62,522 nucleotides of DNA from Bacteroidales bacterium H5 (GCA_001701225.1 DAAQ01000037.1:1-62522), one strand, 5' to 3'; positions 9,281 through 17,520 are shown, counted from the first letter of the stretch. The notes: generated from the sequence alone by a model not told the origin. A program made the numbers and translations.

Positions 9281-9304
9281 TTTGCAGTTTTGACTGCAAA
9301 ATTA
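9281..9304 (-). promoter_or_regulatory. metY -7 box with overlapping inverted repeat
   Basis: A perfect inverted repeat TTTGCAGT/ACTGCAAA with a 4-nt centre (9281-9300) overlaps a minus-strand -7 box TAATTTTG (9297-9304) and covers the expected transcription start, only about 14 nt before the ATG. This is a good position for a repressor site; the regulator is not known. Confidence 0.5.
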
Positions 9305-9369
9305 CAAAAATAATTCAAATCCTTAACCCCATCCTCCGCAAAACTATCATCTCCCACACATCTTACAAT

Positions 9370-9534
9370 TCAATTCCCCTTGGCGGCTTTGGGGGAGGTG
9401 GTAGCCATGCGTTCGAGGCGCTCGGGGGTGAGGAGGGTCTTCTTGTCAGAGAAACGCAGACGGTTGAGCTCCATGGGGCTGAGGGTCGTCGCGCTCTTGA
9501 GCTCGGGGCGGGTGATATGTTCAGGCTTCTTCAT
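9370..9534 (-). CDS. Small 54-aa peptide in thioredoxin/VKOR operon
   Basis: A 54-aa, basic, cysteine-free peptide starting MKKPEHITRPELKSATTL. Its ATG at 9534 lies inside the end of the VKOR gene (14-nt overlap, different frame), so translation is probably coupled. An in-frame TTG at 9555 would add seven residues. The middle (LSPMELNRLRFSDKKTLLTP) looks like an amphipathic, leader-like region, resembling the N-terminal leaders of Bacteroidales natural-product precursors, though no Gly-Gly cleavage site is present. I do not recognise a family. It is the last gene of a run with thioredoxin and a C39-like/VKOR protein. Confidence 0.6.
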   Translation of the reverse strand: MKKPEHITRPELKSATTLSPMELNRLRFSDKKTLLTPERLERMATTSPKAAKGN

Positions 9535-10534
9535 TGTCGGGTTCGGATTTGTCAATCAATGGCATTATGGCGTTGAGGCCGAGCAATACGGCCACATAGG
9601 TGAGGCCGAGCACGAAGAACTCTATGCGAAGCGGGAAGAGCCCCTTGAGCCATCCTCCGCCGAGATAGCAGAAGAACAGCAGCCACAGTGTGGCCTGTAC
9701 GCAGACACACAGCGTACACCATTTGTGGGCGCGGAATCTCTGATACCAGATGCTCCAGACGGTGAACGGGAGGCACAGCACATTGCACAGCGCGAGATAG
9801 CGCGTCCATTCGGGGAACATCAGCAGCCCGAGCAGCGAGACAGAGAAATATGAAAATCCCACCTCGCTCCAGCCGAACAGGCCGAAGAATTTCGAGGCGT
9901 CTGTCTCGAGTATGCTGTCGCATCCCCCTTCCTGCAGCACGCCGCATACGCGGTCGGCAGCCGAGGTCTTGAAATGCAGCGACTTGCGCACAAGCTGATA
10001 TGTCAGCCATAGCCCACCGAGGTCAAAGAGGCATATCATCACCGTGGACCACGAGTGATAGAGCCCCTGTGTCACAAAGAGATAGGCGAAGAGCAGCACC
10101 GCAGCCGCCATCAGCACCCATTTCTTGGCACGGGCGAAGAACTCGACCCTCGCGTGGAGCCCGTGATGCGGTTCACGTGAATCCTCTGTCGGATAGGCGA
10201 GGAACACGTTGCCGTCCCAAACCTTGTGGAACTCATCGCAGGGTATCGACTCGCCGACGCCGCGTGTGACATAGCATACGTTGTCGGGCCCCGTGGAGGT
10301 GACTATGACGAAACCACCCTTGGTCGACGCGACAAAGGGTGGTGTGAGTGAGCCGAGCTCCGAGGGGTCGGCGATGCGCATACCCTCGCTCTCCACCCCA
10401 TACTCGGACAGCAGTTTCTTCAGCCCGAACAGGGTAGGGAACGGCATTGAGTTGAACCGTCGGTCGGTATAGAAGGGGGTATATGGCACCCCGAGCAGCC
10501 CGAGCCAGTGAGAGAGCAGGGTATCGCCGCGCAT
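9521..10534 (-). CDS. Degenerate C39-like / VKOR membrane fusion protein
   Basis: A 337-aa protein with two parts. Residues 1-115 have the length and pattern of a C39 (double-glycine) peptidase-like domain, with LFGLKKLLSEYGVESEGMRI and a beta-strand GFVIVTS. The catalytic Cys near the N-terminus and the His before the strand are not visible, so it is probably inactive. Residues 139-330 have about six hydrophobic segments with the vitamin K epoxide reductase cysteines: Cys197/Cys205 in a loop and the CTLC redox pair at 273-276. VKOR proteins form disulfides using quinone. The start at 10534 lies 8 nt after the thioredoxin stop. Partner genes are a thioredoxin upstream and a peptide downstream. 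Confidence 0.78.
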   Translation of the reverse strand: MRGDTLLSHWLGLLGVPYTPFYTDRRFNSMPFPTLFGLKKLLSEYGVESEGMRIADPSELGSLTPPFVASTKGGFVIVTSTGPDNVCYVTRGVGESIPCDEFHKVWDGNVFLAYPTEDSREPHHGLHARVEFFARAKKWVLMAAAVLLFAYLFVTQGLYHSWSTVMICLFDLGGLWLTYQLVRKSLHFKTSAADRVCGVLQEGGCDSILETDASKFFGLFGWSEVGFSYFSVSLLGLLMFPEWTRYLALCNVLCLPFTVWSIWYQRFRAHKWCTLCVCVQATLWLLFFCYLGGGWLKGLFPLRIEFFVLGLTYVAVLLGLNAIMPLIDKSEPDNEEA

Positions 10535-10542
10535 GGCCGTGG

Positions 10543-10836
10543 TCAGATTGCCGATTCGACTTTGCTCAACAGTATCTCGCCGTCAATCTCGCCCGAGTGG
10601 CGCCACATCTCCTTGCCGTCCTTATAGACGATGAATGTGGGCACAGACTCGGCTTTGGCCTCGTTTGCGGCCTCGTCGTTCTGGTCGATGTCGAGCTGAT
10701 ATACTTTGGCACGTCCGCCGAGCAGTTCCTTGACCTGCTCGACTACGGGCATCATCTTGCGGCAATGAGGGCACCAGGTGGCATAGAATTCCACGAGCAG
10801 GGTGCCGGGCTGGGAGATAAGTTCTGAATAAGTCAT
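10543..10836 (-). CDS. Thioredoxin-like protein (CPHC)
   Basis: A compact thioredoxin-fold protein of 97 aa without signal peptide. The redox site is ATWCPHCRKMM with Cys22 and Cys25, and the cis-proline lies in ESVPTFIVYK. The CPHC pair (the DsbA type) suggests a more oxidising protein than the CGPC thioredoxin at 37.6 kb. It sits 8 nt upstream of the VKOR fusion, the usual redox partner of a thioredoxin-fold protein. The N-terminus predicts cytosolic location, which is odd for an oxidase partner. Confidence 0.88.
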   Translation of the reverse strand: MTYSELISQPGTLLVEFYATWCPHCRKMMPVVEQVKELLGGRAKVYQLDIDQNDEAANEAKAESVPTFIVYKDGKEMWRHSGEIDGEILLSKVESAI

Positions 10837-10895
10837 ATAGGGGAGAAAGTTTTTGATTGTTTTCTCCCTTATAACGCATCCGCCTCGGGTTAGGT

Positions 10896-11681
10896 TTATT
10901 TCGATTTATGCAAATAAGCGTTAACACACCCCACCAGTATGGCACCTCCGGCTATGTTGCCAAGGGTGGAGGGGATGAGGTTGGCGGTCACGGCCTCACC
11001 TATGGTCACCGGGGCTCCCTCCATCATGCCCAGAGGGATGAAGAACATGTTGGCGATGCAGTGCTCATAGCCCAGCGCCACGAACGCCATCACGGGGAGC
11101 CAGCATCCCAATGCCTTGGCGGGAAGCCCCTTGGCGCCTAAGGCGAGCCACACCGCAAGGCATACGCACCAGTTGGCTCCGATACCTTTGACGAACACCG
11201 TCCACCACGACATCGACACCTTGGCCTCGGCCACACGCACTATCGCGCCGTGCCACGGCTCGGCGGCGGTGAGTCCGCACAGATAGACCATGAAATATGT
11301 GAATGCCATTGCGCCCGCGAAATTGCCCAGATATACCAGCGTCCAGTTGCGCAGTGTGACCCCCGGGCCGTGATGGCCGCGCAGCATCGAGGTGACGAGC
11401 ACGGCATTGTTGCCCGTGAAGAGCTCGGCCCCCATGGTCACCACCAGTATCAGGCCGATGGGGAAGGCGGCTCCGCTCAACAGTCTCTGCAGTGCCGGAT
11501 TCTCGCCTGTGATTCCGGGGAATCCGAATCCGAACATCACCGACAGGATTCCGCCAAGGGCGATGAAAGCCCCGGCCAGGAAAGACGCCATGAGCAGGCG
11601 TGGCGTATCGGTCAGTGTCAGCCGTGCCTTGGCCGCTCCGGCATTTGCGGCCGCCTCGGTTATGTCTCGCGGTGTCAGCAT
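10896..11681 (-). CDS. Formate/nitrite transporter family channel
   Basis: A 261-aa inner-membrane protein of the FNT family (FocA/NirC type), pentameric channels for formate, nitrite or other small anions. About six membrane segments are visible. Family-like segments are SFLAGAFIALGG near residue 33, GAELFTGNNAVL near 83, GIGANWCVCLAVWLA near 166 and GYEHCIANMFFIP near 204, containing the gating histidine region. It starts 6 nt after the exonuclease stop, so the two are cotranscribed. Specificity for formate or nitrite cannot be told. Confidence 0.92.
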   Translation of the reverse strand: MLTPRDITEAAANAGAAKARLTLTDTPRLLMASFLAGAFIALGGILSVMFGFGFPGITGENPALQRLLSGAAFPIGLILVVTMGAELFTGNNAVLVTSMLRGHHGPGVTLRNWTLVYLGNFAGAMAFTYFMVYLCGLTAAEPWHGAIVRVAEAKVSMSWWTVFVKGIGANWCVCLAVWLALGAKGLPAKALGCWLPVMAFVALGYEHCIANMFFIPLGMMEGAPVTIGEAVTANLIPSTLGNIAGGAILVGCVNAYLHKSK

Positions 11682-11687
11682 GGCGGG

Positions 11688-12326
11688 TCAGGCGGTTGTC
11701 TCCTCGGGTTTGACAATATAGGGCGACTGCGACGGGTCGAACTCGCCCGACACCAGACGGCGGTATATGCGCTGGCACGCCCATGCGTCAATTGACGCAT
11801 AGACCATCTGCGGCATCGTCAGTTGTGCCGCCTCCCAGTTGGTGAGGCGCTGGCTCTTAGAGATGCGCTCGCCGAAGAGGATGGCATATATCTTCTGCAG
11901 GCTGGCATCGGTGATGTGATACTTGCGCACCATCTCCTGCAGCTCCACGAAATTTGCCGGAGTGAAGGGCGACACTTTGTGCAGCACATGGAAATCGTCT
12001 TTGAGAGACAGACCCACCTTGAGCACGTCGTCGCACTCCATGAGCTCCTTTATCTCCTGGCAGAAACCGGTCTTGTTGAGGCGGAACAGGAACGAGCGTT
12101 CCTCGGTGGCCACCTGTATCAGCGAGACCTTGTTGGTCATCCCCTTGCGGAAATTGGGCTTGGTCTCAGTGTCGAAGCCCACGATGTCCTGCTGACGTAT
12201 GTAGCTGACAGCCTCCGGCACGTCGCCCGGGCGGTCGATAAGCGTGATAGCTCCGTCAAACTTCACAGTCGGGAGCTCCGCAACCTGCTGTTTTGATATG
12301 GATATGTCGAAATTTTCCTTGACCAT
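11688..12326 (-). CDS. RNase D-like 3'-5' exonuclease
   Basis: A 212-aa single-domain DEDDy exonuclease. The metal-binding acidic residues are visible as FDTETKPNF (exo I), LSLKDDFHVL (exo II) and YASIDAWACQRIY (exo III with the tyrosine). It lacks the HRDC domains of full-length RNase D, as is usual for this Bacteroidetes group. It begins a minus-strand run that continues with the FNT channel. Substrate (RNA or DNA ends) is unknown. A TAATTTTG -7 box lies upstream at 12343-12350. Confidence 0.88.
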   Translation of the reverse strand: MVKENFDISISKQQVAELPTVKFDGAITLIDRPGDVPEAVSYIRQQDIVGFDTETKPNFRKGMTNKVSLIQVATEERSFLFRLNKTGFCQEIKELMECDDVLKVGLSLKDDFHVLHKVSPFTPANFVELQEMVRKYHITDASLQKIYAILFGERISKSQRLTNWEAAQLTMPQMVYASIDAWACQRIYRRLVSGEFDPSQSPYIVKPEETTA

Positions 12327-12342
12327 AATGATAATCAGGCTG

Positions 12343-12350
12343 CAAAATTA
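12343..12350 (-). promoter_or_regulatory. -7 box of the exonuclease gene
   Basis: TAATTTTG on the minus strand, 17 nt before the ATG; no well-spaced -33 element was found. Confidence 0.5.
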
Positions 12351-12411
12351 CAAAAAATCCCCGTTATCCCCCCTATTATCTTTGTAAAATGCTTTTCTTG
12401 CATGTAATGAG

Positions 12412-12478
12412 TTCAGAATTCACATCTTAATTCTTTACAGTCATGACTTCCGCGTTTTTGATGTTTTTGAATTCTGAA
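12412..12478. repeat. 11-bp inverted repeat around an AT-rich spacer
   Basis: TTCAGAATTCA (12412-12422) and its exact reverse complement (12468-12478) flank 45 nt of AT-rich sequence downstream of the zinc-ribbon gene. It could be a remnant of a mobile element or a very long hairpin; nothing else was seen between 12351 and 12582. Confidence 0.6.
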
Positions 12479-12582
12479 TGGACTAGAAAAACAGTAGATG
12501 CATTATATTAACTATGCTCATTGGTCATAGTCTCTCGTGTTGGATTAGAATAATGTTCTATAGCTATTACTATCTATCAGTC

Positions 12583-12951
12583 TTAATCATTCCAATATAT
12601 AACCTCCTTCATAGTACCATCTTTATCCCACATTGCGACCATACCACATTCACAGCATTTATACGTTCCACATCCTACGATTGTCCCAATAACTTTAGTG
12701 AGTCCAACGGAATCATTAAAGCCACCGAATATGTTTGAAAATAATTTGCGACCGATGCTACTGCTTTTGTCTCTACGCATATCTGCATTAAGGCCGCCTT
12801 GCATTCCGACATCAATATGACGGGTGAATTTGTGGCATTTTGGACATTTGAAATGATCATAAGACATAGTAAACAGAATGAATAAGTTAAATAGAATCCT
12901 ATTATTTACTAATAGACTAAGAAACGACGATAGGATTCTATTAATCGCCAT
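12583..12951 (-). CDS. Small zinc-ribbon protein
   Basis: From the ATG at 12951 this encodes 122 aa; from an internal ATG at 12867 it encodes 94 aa. The longer start has an unusual (for this genome) Shine-Dalgarno AAGGAG 8 nt upstream and would add a hydrophobic leader, FLSLLVNNRILFNLFILFT. The shorter start puts the first zinc knuckle, CPKC, near the N-terminus. A second pair, CCECG, lies near the C-terminus, forming a four-cysteine ribbon. Base composition is much more AT-rich than the neighbours, suggesting recent transfer. Function is unknown. Confidence 0.65.
   Translation of the reverse strand: MAINRILSSFLSLLVNNRILFNLFILFTMSYDHFKCPKCHKFTRHIDVGMQGGLNADMRRDKSSSIGRKLFSNIFGGFNDSVGLTKVIGTIVGCGTYKCCECGMVAMWDKDGTMKEVIYWND
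12890..12942. repeat. 13-bp inverted repeat at the zinc-ribbon gene start
   Basis: AATAGAATCCTAT (12890-12902) and its exact reverse complement (12930-12942) lie 27 nt apart, between the two possible starts of the zinc-ribbon gene. In RNA this would form a hairpin that could control use of the inner start. Confidence 0.7.
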
Positions 12952-13018
12952 TGATTTGTCTCCTTAATAATGCAAAGTTATACAATTCAAATGTAAATCC
13001 GAATAATTTAACATATTT

Positions 13019-13657
13019 TTATTTGACCGTGGGGATGGTGATGAGGCGGGTGGTGGGGAAATGGCGGCTGAGGTAGCGGGTGATGAAGCCGAGGGTGTCG
13101 GCGGCGATGACAGGGTCGTTGTCGAAATGGGTGTTGTAGATTACGGTGTCAAGCTCGATGCCGCGGGCCTTGACGGCCTCAAGCGACAGCAGTGTGTGGT
13201 TGATTGAGCCGAGGCGTCCGTTGGTGACGAGGATGAGGGGGAGCTTGCGCGTAGTCACGTAGTCGATGGCGAGGAATGTGTCGGTGATGGGCACCATCAG
13301 TCCTCCGGCACCCTCGACGAGCACGGTGTCATATCGTTCGAGCAGCCGCTCGGTGGCGCGGTCTATCACGCCGAGGTCAATCTCCTTGCCGTCTATGCGG
13401 GCTGCGAGCTGCGCCGAGGCGGGATAGGTGAATATGACAGGCGCGGTGGTGTGGTCGAGGTCTTCAGGAAGCATCCCTGTACCCATTATGCGGCGGTGTA
13501 CCTCGATGTCCTCAGACCATTCACGGTTCCCGGTCTGTATGAATTTCTGTGTTATGACCTTCTGTCCTTCCTTCATCATCCCGACGGCCAGAAGCCCCGT
13601 GGCATAGCTCTTGCCAGCATCGGTGTCTATGCCTGATATGAAATATGCTTTGCTCAT
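13019..13657 (-). CDS. bioD: Dethiobiotin synthetase
   Basis: ATP-dependent carboxylase closing the ureido ring of dethiobiotin, the next-to-last step of biotin synthesis. The 212-aa length is normal. The P-loop reads GIDTDAGKSYATG near residue 9, the KFIQTG segment follows, and the ligand-binding VEGAGGLMVPI lies near residue 112. It is the last gene of the bioA-bioF-bioGC-bioD run, 15 nt after the fusion gene. bioB is not in the window. Confidence 0.95.
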   Translation of the reverse strand: MSKAYFISGIDTDAGKSYATGLLAVGMMKEGQKVITQKFIQTGNREWSEDIEVHRRIMGTGMLPEDLDHTTAPVIFTYPASAQLAARIDGKEIDLGVIDRATERLLERYDTVLVEGAGGLMVPITDTFLAIDYVTTRKLPLILVTNGRLGSINHTLLSLEAVKARGIELDTVIYNTHFDNDPVIAADTLGFITRYLSRHFPTTRLITIPTVK

Positions 13658-13672
13658 TGGTGGTTTATGAGG

Positions 13673-15034
13673 TTATAAGGTTATCACCCTCAGATACACT
13701 CCCTGATAAGTCAGTGGTGCCTTGCCTTTTTGGTTGAGTGGGTAGCGTCGCATGACGCGCATGGCGGCCGAGCGGTCGGCCCCCGCGTCGAGCGAGTTGA
13801 CCCCGGTGGCGCGTATGTGGCGAAGCACGTCGAGTGGCGTGTCAAACTCGAGCACGGTGGTCTCGCACTCCAGAGCCGCGAGGGTTAGTCCGGGGGGAAT
13901 CATGCGCCTGATGGTGTCTGCCGACGGGAAGCGCGAACGGTTCCCTGTCGCCTCAAGCACCTCGCGCATGGTCTCGGGCCCGAAGGTCGAGATGACAAGC
14001 TCTCCGCCTGGACGGAGCACCCGCGCAGCCCTCCGCAGAAAGGCCGGGAGCGAGTTGAACCACTGCACGGTCGAGGCCGAGAAGATGAGGTCGACCGAAC
14101 TGTCGGGGAGTCTGCCGATTGCCGCCTCCGCGTCACATTCCGTGGCTTCGATGCCGTCGAGCCCGAGCGAGGGATGTATGTGCAGGTCCCACACCCTCAG
14201 CGAACGGGGCTTCATTCCGGCCAGCCGCCGTGTGGCACGCCCGGTCCCGGCTCCGATCTCAAGTATGTCGAGTCCCTCCGCGTGGCTCACCATCCCTATG
14301 AGCCGGTCGGAGATAGCGTGCTGTATCGTTGCGTTCTCGTCGTATGTCTTTCCGGCTTTGCCGAACCTCCGGGCCACGAGCGACTTGTCTGTGAGCATCA
14401 TCCCGAGCAGCGCATGGAAATCGGGCAGATGCGGCCCCTCGACGGTCATAGTCTCTGCGGCTTCCTCGCTCCATGCGCGCATCTGGGCTTCCGGCGGAAT
14501 GATGGCATCCCCGAGGCTCACCACAGCCTTGTCCCACAGGAGGGGTGGGGTAGTGCGGTTGCCGATAGCCTCCAGCTCTGCCCTGAGGATGTCTATGTCG
14601 TGCCGTTGCAGCAGGGTCTCATATCCGGCAAATCTCCGTGCGCCCCCGCACATGCGCATGTTGAACTTGCGCAGCGACCTCTCGTCGAGACCCGTCAGTG
14701 TACCCGCGAATATTTCAGGTGCGATCCCGCGCTCCGCGTCCACCGGGTGCATGGTGCCGTTGACGGCTATACGTGCCGTGAACGGTCGTTCGGGATGGTC
14801 TGTGATGAACCGGGCCGCGGCGGGTACGCCATAGCTCCACGCCACCACGGCAATCTCGTCATAGTGTGCGAGGGTATCGGCCCACGGCACGTCCATCGTG
14901 GTATAATCGTATGCCACGCCGATGTCATAGCCCGGGAGACTCACTCCTCCGAACAGGCGGGGTGTGATGCCCCATCCGGCAAAGATGAGCACCAGGCGCG
15001 GCGAACGCTCTGAATATGTCAGTTCGAACTGCAT
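13673..15034 (-). CDS. BioG-BioC fusion: pimeloyl-ACP esterase and malonyl-ACP methyltransferase
   Basis: A 453-aa bifunctional protein. Residues about 1-210 are a BioG (DUF452) alpha/beta hydrolase, with LIFAGWGITP near the N-terminus and the nucleophile in AVVAWSYGVPAA; it removes the methyl ester from pimeloyl-ACP. Residues about 215-453 are a BioC SAM methyltransferase with LDILEIGAGTGRATRRL and the SASTVQWFNSLPAFL motif; it methylates malonyl-ACP to start the chain. The ATG at 15034 overlaps the bioF stop by 16 nt. A much longer in-frame extension upstream is antisense-like sequence inside bioF and is not believed. The fusion joins the opening and closing steps of pimelate synthesis. Confidence 0.9.
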   Translation of the reverse strand: MQFELTYSERSPRLVLIFAGWGITPRLFGGVSLPGYDIGVAYDYTTMDVPWADTLAHYDEIAVVAWSYGVPAAARFITDHPERPFTARIAVNGTMHPVDAERGIAPEIFAGTLTGLDERSLRKFNMRMCGGARRFAGYETLLQRHDIDILRAELEAIGNRTTPPLLWDKAVVSLGDAIIPPEAQMRAWSEEAAETMTVEGPHLPDFHALLGMMLTDKSLVARRFGKAGKTYDENATIQHAISDRLIGMVSHAEGLDILEIGAGTGRATRRLAGMKPRSLRVWDLHIHPSLGLDGIEATECDAEAAIGRLPDSSVDLIFSASTVQWFNSLPAFLRRAARVLRPGGELVISTFGPETMREVLEATGNRSRFPSADTIRRMIPPGLTLAALECETTVLEFDTPLDVLRHIRATGVNSLDAGADRSAAMRVMRRYPLNQKGKAPLTYQGVYLRVITL

Positions 15035-16158
15035 CGTGCGGTCTTGTTTTTCAGTGCCCGGGCGAAACCTTCGATATCCTGCATTGACAGCGCGGCGCTC
15101 AGGCTGATGCGGAGGCGGTCGGTGCCTGGGGGTACGGTAGGTGTGCGTATCGGAAGCACCTTGAATCCATCGTCGAGCAGCGCGCGCGACAGTCTCACGG
15201 CCTCCGCCGGGTCCCCGGTCATATATGGCAGGATATGGCTGCCGACGGAGGCTCCTATGGCCCCGGCAAGCTGCGAGCCGAGCCGGGCGAGGTGCGCGCG
15301 TTCGGCATCCATATCGAGAAACTTGCGTATGACGAACTCCGTCCACGCCACCTGCAGCGGCGGGAGCGCGGTCGAGAATATGAACGAGCGCGAGCGGTTG
15401 ACAGCATACTCCCTCAGTGTCGGCGAGAGAGCCGCGAAAGCCCCCATCGAGCAGCATGCTTTGCCGAATGTGCCAACGATGACGTCAATCTCGCTGCTGT
15501 CCGCGGTCGCCATGCAGAGGCCCAGCCCCTGCGGCCCGAGCACACCGAAGGCGTGGGCCTCGTCGACATAGAGCATCACCGACGGATGGCGCCGTCTGAG
15601 TGCGATGAGCTCGGCTATCGGGGCCGAGTCGCCGTCCATCGAGTAGACGCTCTCGACCACCACAAGCACCCTCTCATACTCCTTCTCCTTGGCCGTGACC
15701 ATACGCTCGAGGTGTTCCATGTCATTGTGACGGAACCGTCCGAAGGGTGCGCGGCTCAGTGTGATGCCGTCTATGATGCTGGCGTGTACCAGACGGTCGG
15801 CGGCAATGAATGTCCCCGCGGGTGATGCCAGTGCCGACACCAGCCCGGCGTTGGCGTGATAGCCGCTGTTGAACAGCAGCGTCTCGCGTCCGTACAATCC
15901 TGAAAGGAGCGATTCGAGCGAGGCATACTCACTCTGCCGTCCGCTCAGCAGTCTGGCCGCTGACGAGCTCAGTGGGATGGCCCGGTTTGCGGCCTGTTCC
16001 ATGAATTCGGCCTGCAGCTCGGGGCGCGATGCCAGCCCGAGATAGTCGTTGGACGACAGGTCGACCAGCCCCGCAGGTGTGTCCGCGCCCGGCACCGCGC
16101 GCAGGTTGCCCGAGGAGGCAAGCTGTGAGAGGGTCGATGAATAGATGTCAGAACTCAT
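15019..16158 (-). CDS. bioF: 8-amino-7-oxononanoate synthase
   Basis: PLP enzyme of the alpha-oxoamine synthase family condensing pimeloyl-ACP and L-alanine. Of normal length (379 aa). Visible are SSNDYLGLASRPEL, the substrate-site NSGYHANAG, YVDEAHAFGVLGPQG and the PLP-lysine segment VGTFGKACCSMGAF. Its ATG overlaps the bioA stop as ATGA, so translation is probably coupled. Confidence 0.95.
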   Translation of the reverse strand: MSSDIYSSTLSQLASSGNLRAVPGADTPAGLVDLSSNDYLGLASRPELQAEFMEQAANRAIPLSSSAARLLSGRQSEYASLESLLSGLYGRETLLFNSGYHANAGLVSALASPAGTFIAADRLVHASIIDGITLSRAPFGRFRHNDMEHLERMVTAKEKEYERVLVVVESVYSMDGDSAPIAELIALRRRHPSVMLYVDEAHAFGVLGPQGLGLCMATADSSEIDVIVGTFGKACCSMGAFAALSPTLREYAVNRSRSFIFSTALPPLQVAWTEFVIRKFLDMDAERAHLARLGSQLAGAIGASVGSHILPYMTGDPAEAVRLSRALLDDGFKVLPIRTPTVPPGTDRLRISLSAALSMQDIEGFARALKNKTARCSSN

Positions 16159-17453
16159 TTATGACCTGTTTTTATATCCATCTCCCCGACAATAGCCACC
16201 ATCTCGCGGGCCAGCGTGCGCAGGTCGGCGTCGGTGATGACGTATGGGGGCATGATGTAGACGTTGCGGCCGAATGGGCGCACCCAGATGCCGCGTGCCA
16301 CACATTTCTTCTGGAACTCGCCCACATCGACAGGTTCCTTGACCTCTATGACGCCGATGGAGCCCAGCACCCTCACTTCGCGCACGGCGGGTAGGGCCTT
16401 TGCTGGCTCAAGTTCCTCGCTCATTATCGCCTCCAGGTGGGCGACGCGTGCGGCCATGTCCTGCGAGCGGAGCAGCCTCAGCGACTCGATGGCGATGGCG
16501 CATGCCAGCGGATTGGCCATGAATGTGGGGCCGTGCATCATCACGCCTGCCTCGCCGCGCGATATGGTGTCGGCCACCTCGCGGGTGGTGAGCACCGCGC
16601 TCATGGTGAGGTATCCGGCGGTGAGCCCCTTGCCTATGCACATGATGTCGGGTTCGACCCCGGCGTGCTCCCAGGCAAACATCTTGCCTGTGCGCCAGAA
16701 TCCCGTGGCTATTTCGTCGAATATCAGATATATGCCTAATTTGTCGCACAGGCAGCGTGCGCGGCGCAGGTATTCGGGGTGATAGAACCTCATGCCTCCC
16801 GCTCCCTGCACTATGGGCTCGAGGATGAGGGCGGCAAGCTCGGCCGAATGCTCGCGCATCATCTTCTCGAGCGGCTCGAAATCGGCGTCATCCCACTCCT
16901 CCCACGGCTTTATCGTGGGGGCGGGGGCGAAATAGCGTACCGGGAGGGCCGGGCCGAAGGCACCGTGCATCCCCGTCACCGGGTCGCAGACGCTCATGGC
17001 GTTCCATGTGTCGCCGTGATAGCCGCTGCGGATGGTGATGAAATTGGTTTTCTTATGGTCGCCGCTGCGCGAGACGGATGCCTGGACAGCCATCTTCATG
17101 GCCACCTCTACCGCCACCGACCCCGAGTCGGCATAGAATATGTTGTGCATCGAGGGTGGTGCCACCTCGAGCAAGGCTTTGCCGAGGTCTATGGCAGGCT
17201 GATGGGTGAGGCCGCCGAACATCACATGGCTCATGCGCTCCATCTGACGCATGGCGGCGGCATTGATGTCGGGATGGTTGTAGCCGTGTATCACACACCA
17301 CCACGACGACATTCCGTCTATGAGCTCGCGTCCGTCGGCGAGGCGTATCCTCGTGCCCGAGGCCGAGTCCACCTTATATGTAGGTAGCGGGTCTATGGTC
17401 GATGTGTAGGGGTGCCACAGGTGCTCGCGGTCAAAAGGGTCGTGAAGGGACAA
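16155..17453 (-). CDS. bioA: Adenosylmethionine-8-amino-7-oxononanoate transaminase
   Basis: PLP aminotransferase making 7,8-diaminononanoate. Visible are HLWHPYTS near the start, MSSWWCVIHGYNHP, HGDTWNAMSV and the PLP lysine in CIGKGLTAGYLT. No ATG lies at the right place; I choose the TTG at 17453 (432 aa, SLHDPFDREHLWHPY), which matches the usual family N-terminus. A TTG at 17573 would add 40 residues encoded by the promoter and a direct repeat and is less likely. It is the first gene of the biotin operon. Confidence 0.92.
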   Translation of the reverse strand: MSLHDPFDREHLWHPYTSTIDPLPTYKVDSASGTRIRLADGRELIDGMSSWWCVIHGYNHPDINAAAMRQMERMSHVMFGGLTHQPAIDLGKALLEVAPPSMHNIFYADSGSVAVEVAMKMAVQASVSRSGDHKKTNFITIRSGYHGDTWNAMSVCDPVTGMHGAFGPALPVRYFAPAPTIKPWEEWDDADFEPLEKMMREHSAELAALILEPIVQGAGGMRFYHPEYLRRARCLCDKLGIYLIFDEIATGFWRTGKMFAWEHAGVEPDIMCIGKGLTAGYLTMSAVLTTREVADTISRGEAGVMMHGPTFMANPLACAIAIESLRLLRSQDMAARVAHLEAIMSEELEPAKALPAVREVRVLGSIGVIEVKEPVDVGEFQKKCVARGIWVRPFGRNVYIMPPYVITDADLRTLAREMVAIVGEMDIKTGHK

Positions 17454-17473
17454 GGTATGTAAGTTTAATAGTT

Positions 17474-17520
17474 TAAAGATTATAGAGGAAAGATTAAAGA
17501 TTATGGAGGAAAGATTAAAG
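17474..17520. repeat. Direct repeat in the biotin operon leader
   Basis: Two copies of a 21-bp unit (TAAAGATTAT[A/G]GAGGAAAGAT) and the start of a third lie in tandem between the promoter and the bioA start. They differ by one base. This could be a binding array for a regulator or a slippage-prone leader. Confidence 0.8.

Noticed and set aside
12514..12738. 74-aa plus-strand frame overlapping the zinc-ribbon gene
   Set aside because: Antisense to the CPKC/CCEC ribbon gene, with no start signal or domain; a chance frame in AT-rich DNA, despite a TATCTTTG box at 12377-12384.
15035..15457. N-terminal extension of the BioG-BioC protein
   Set aside because: It lies inside bioF on the same strand in another frame and is Arg/Pro-rich; BioG homology starts at the ATG at 15034.
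17474..17520. CRISPR-like array
   Set aside because: Only two and a bit 21-bp units with no spacers; a tandem repeat, not CRISPR.
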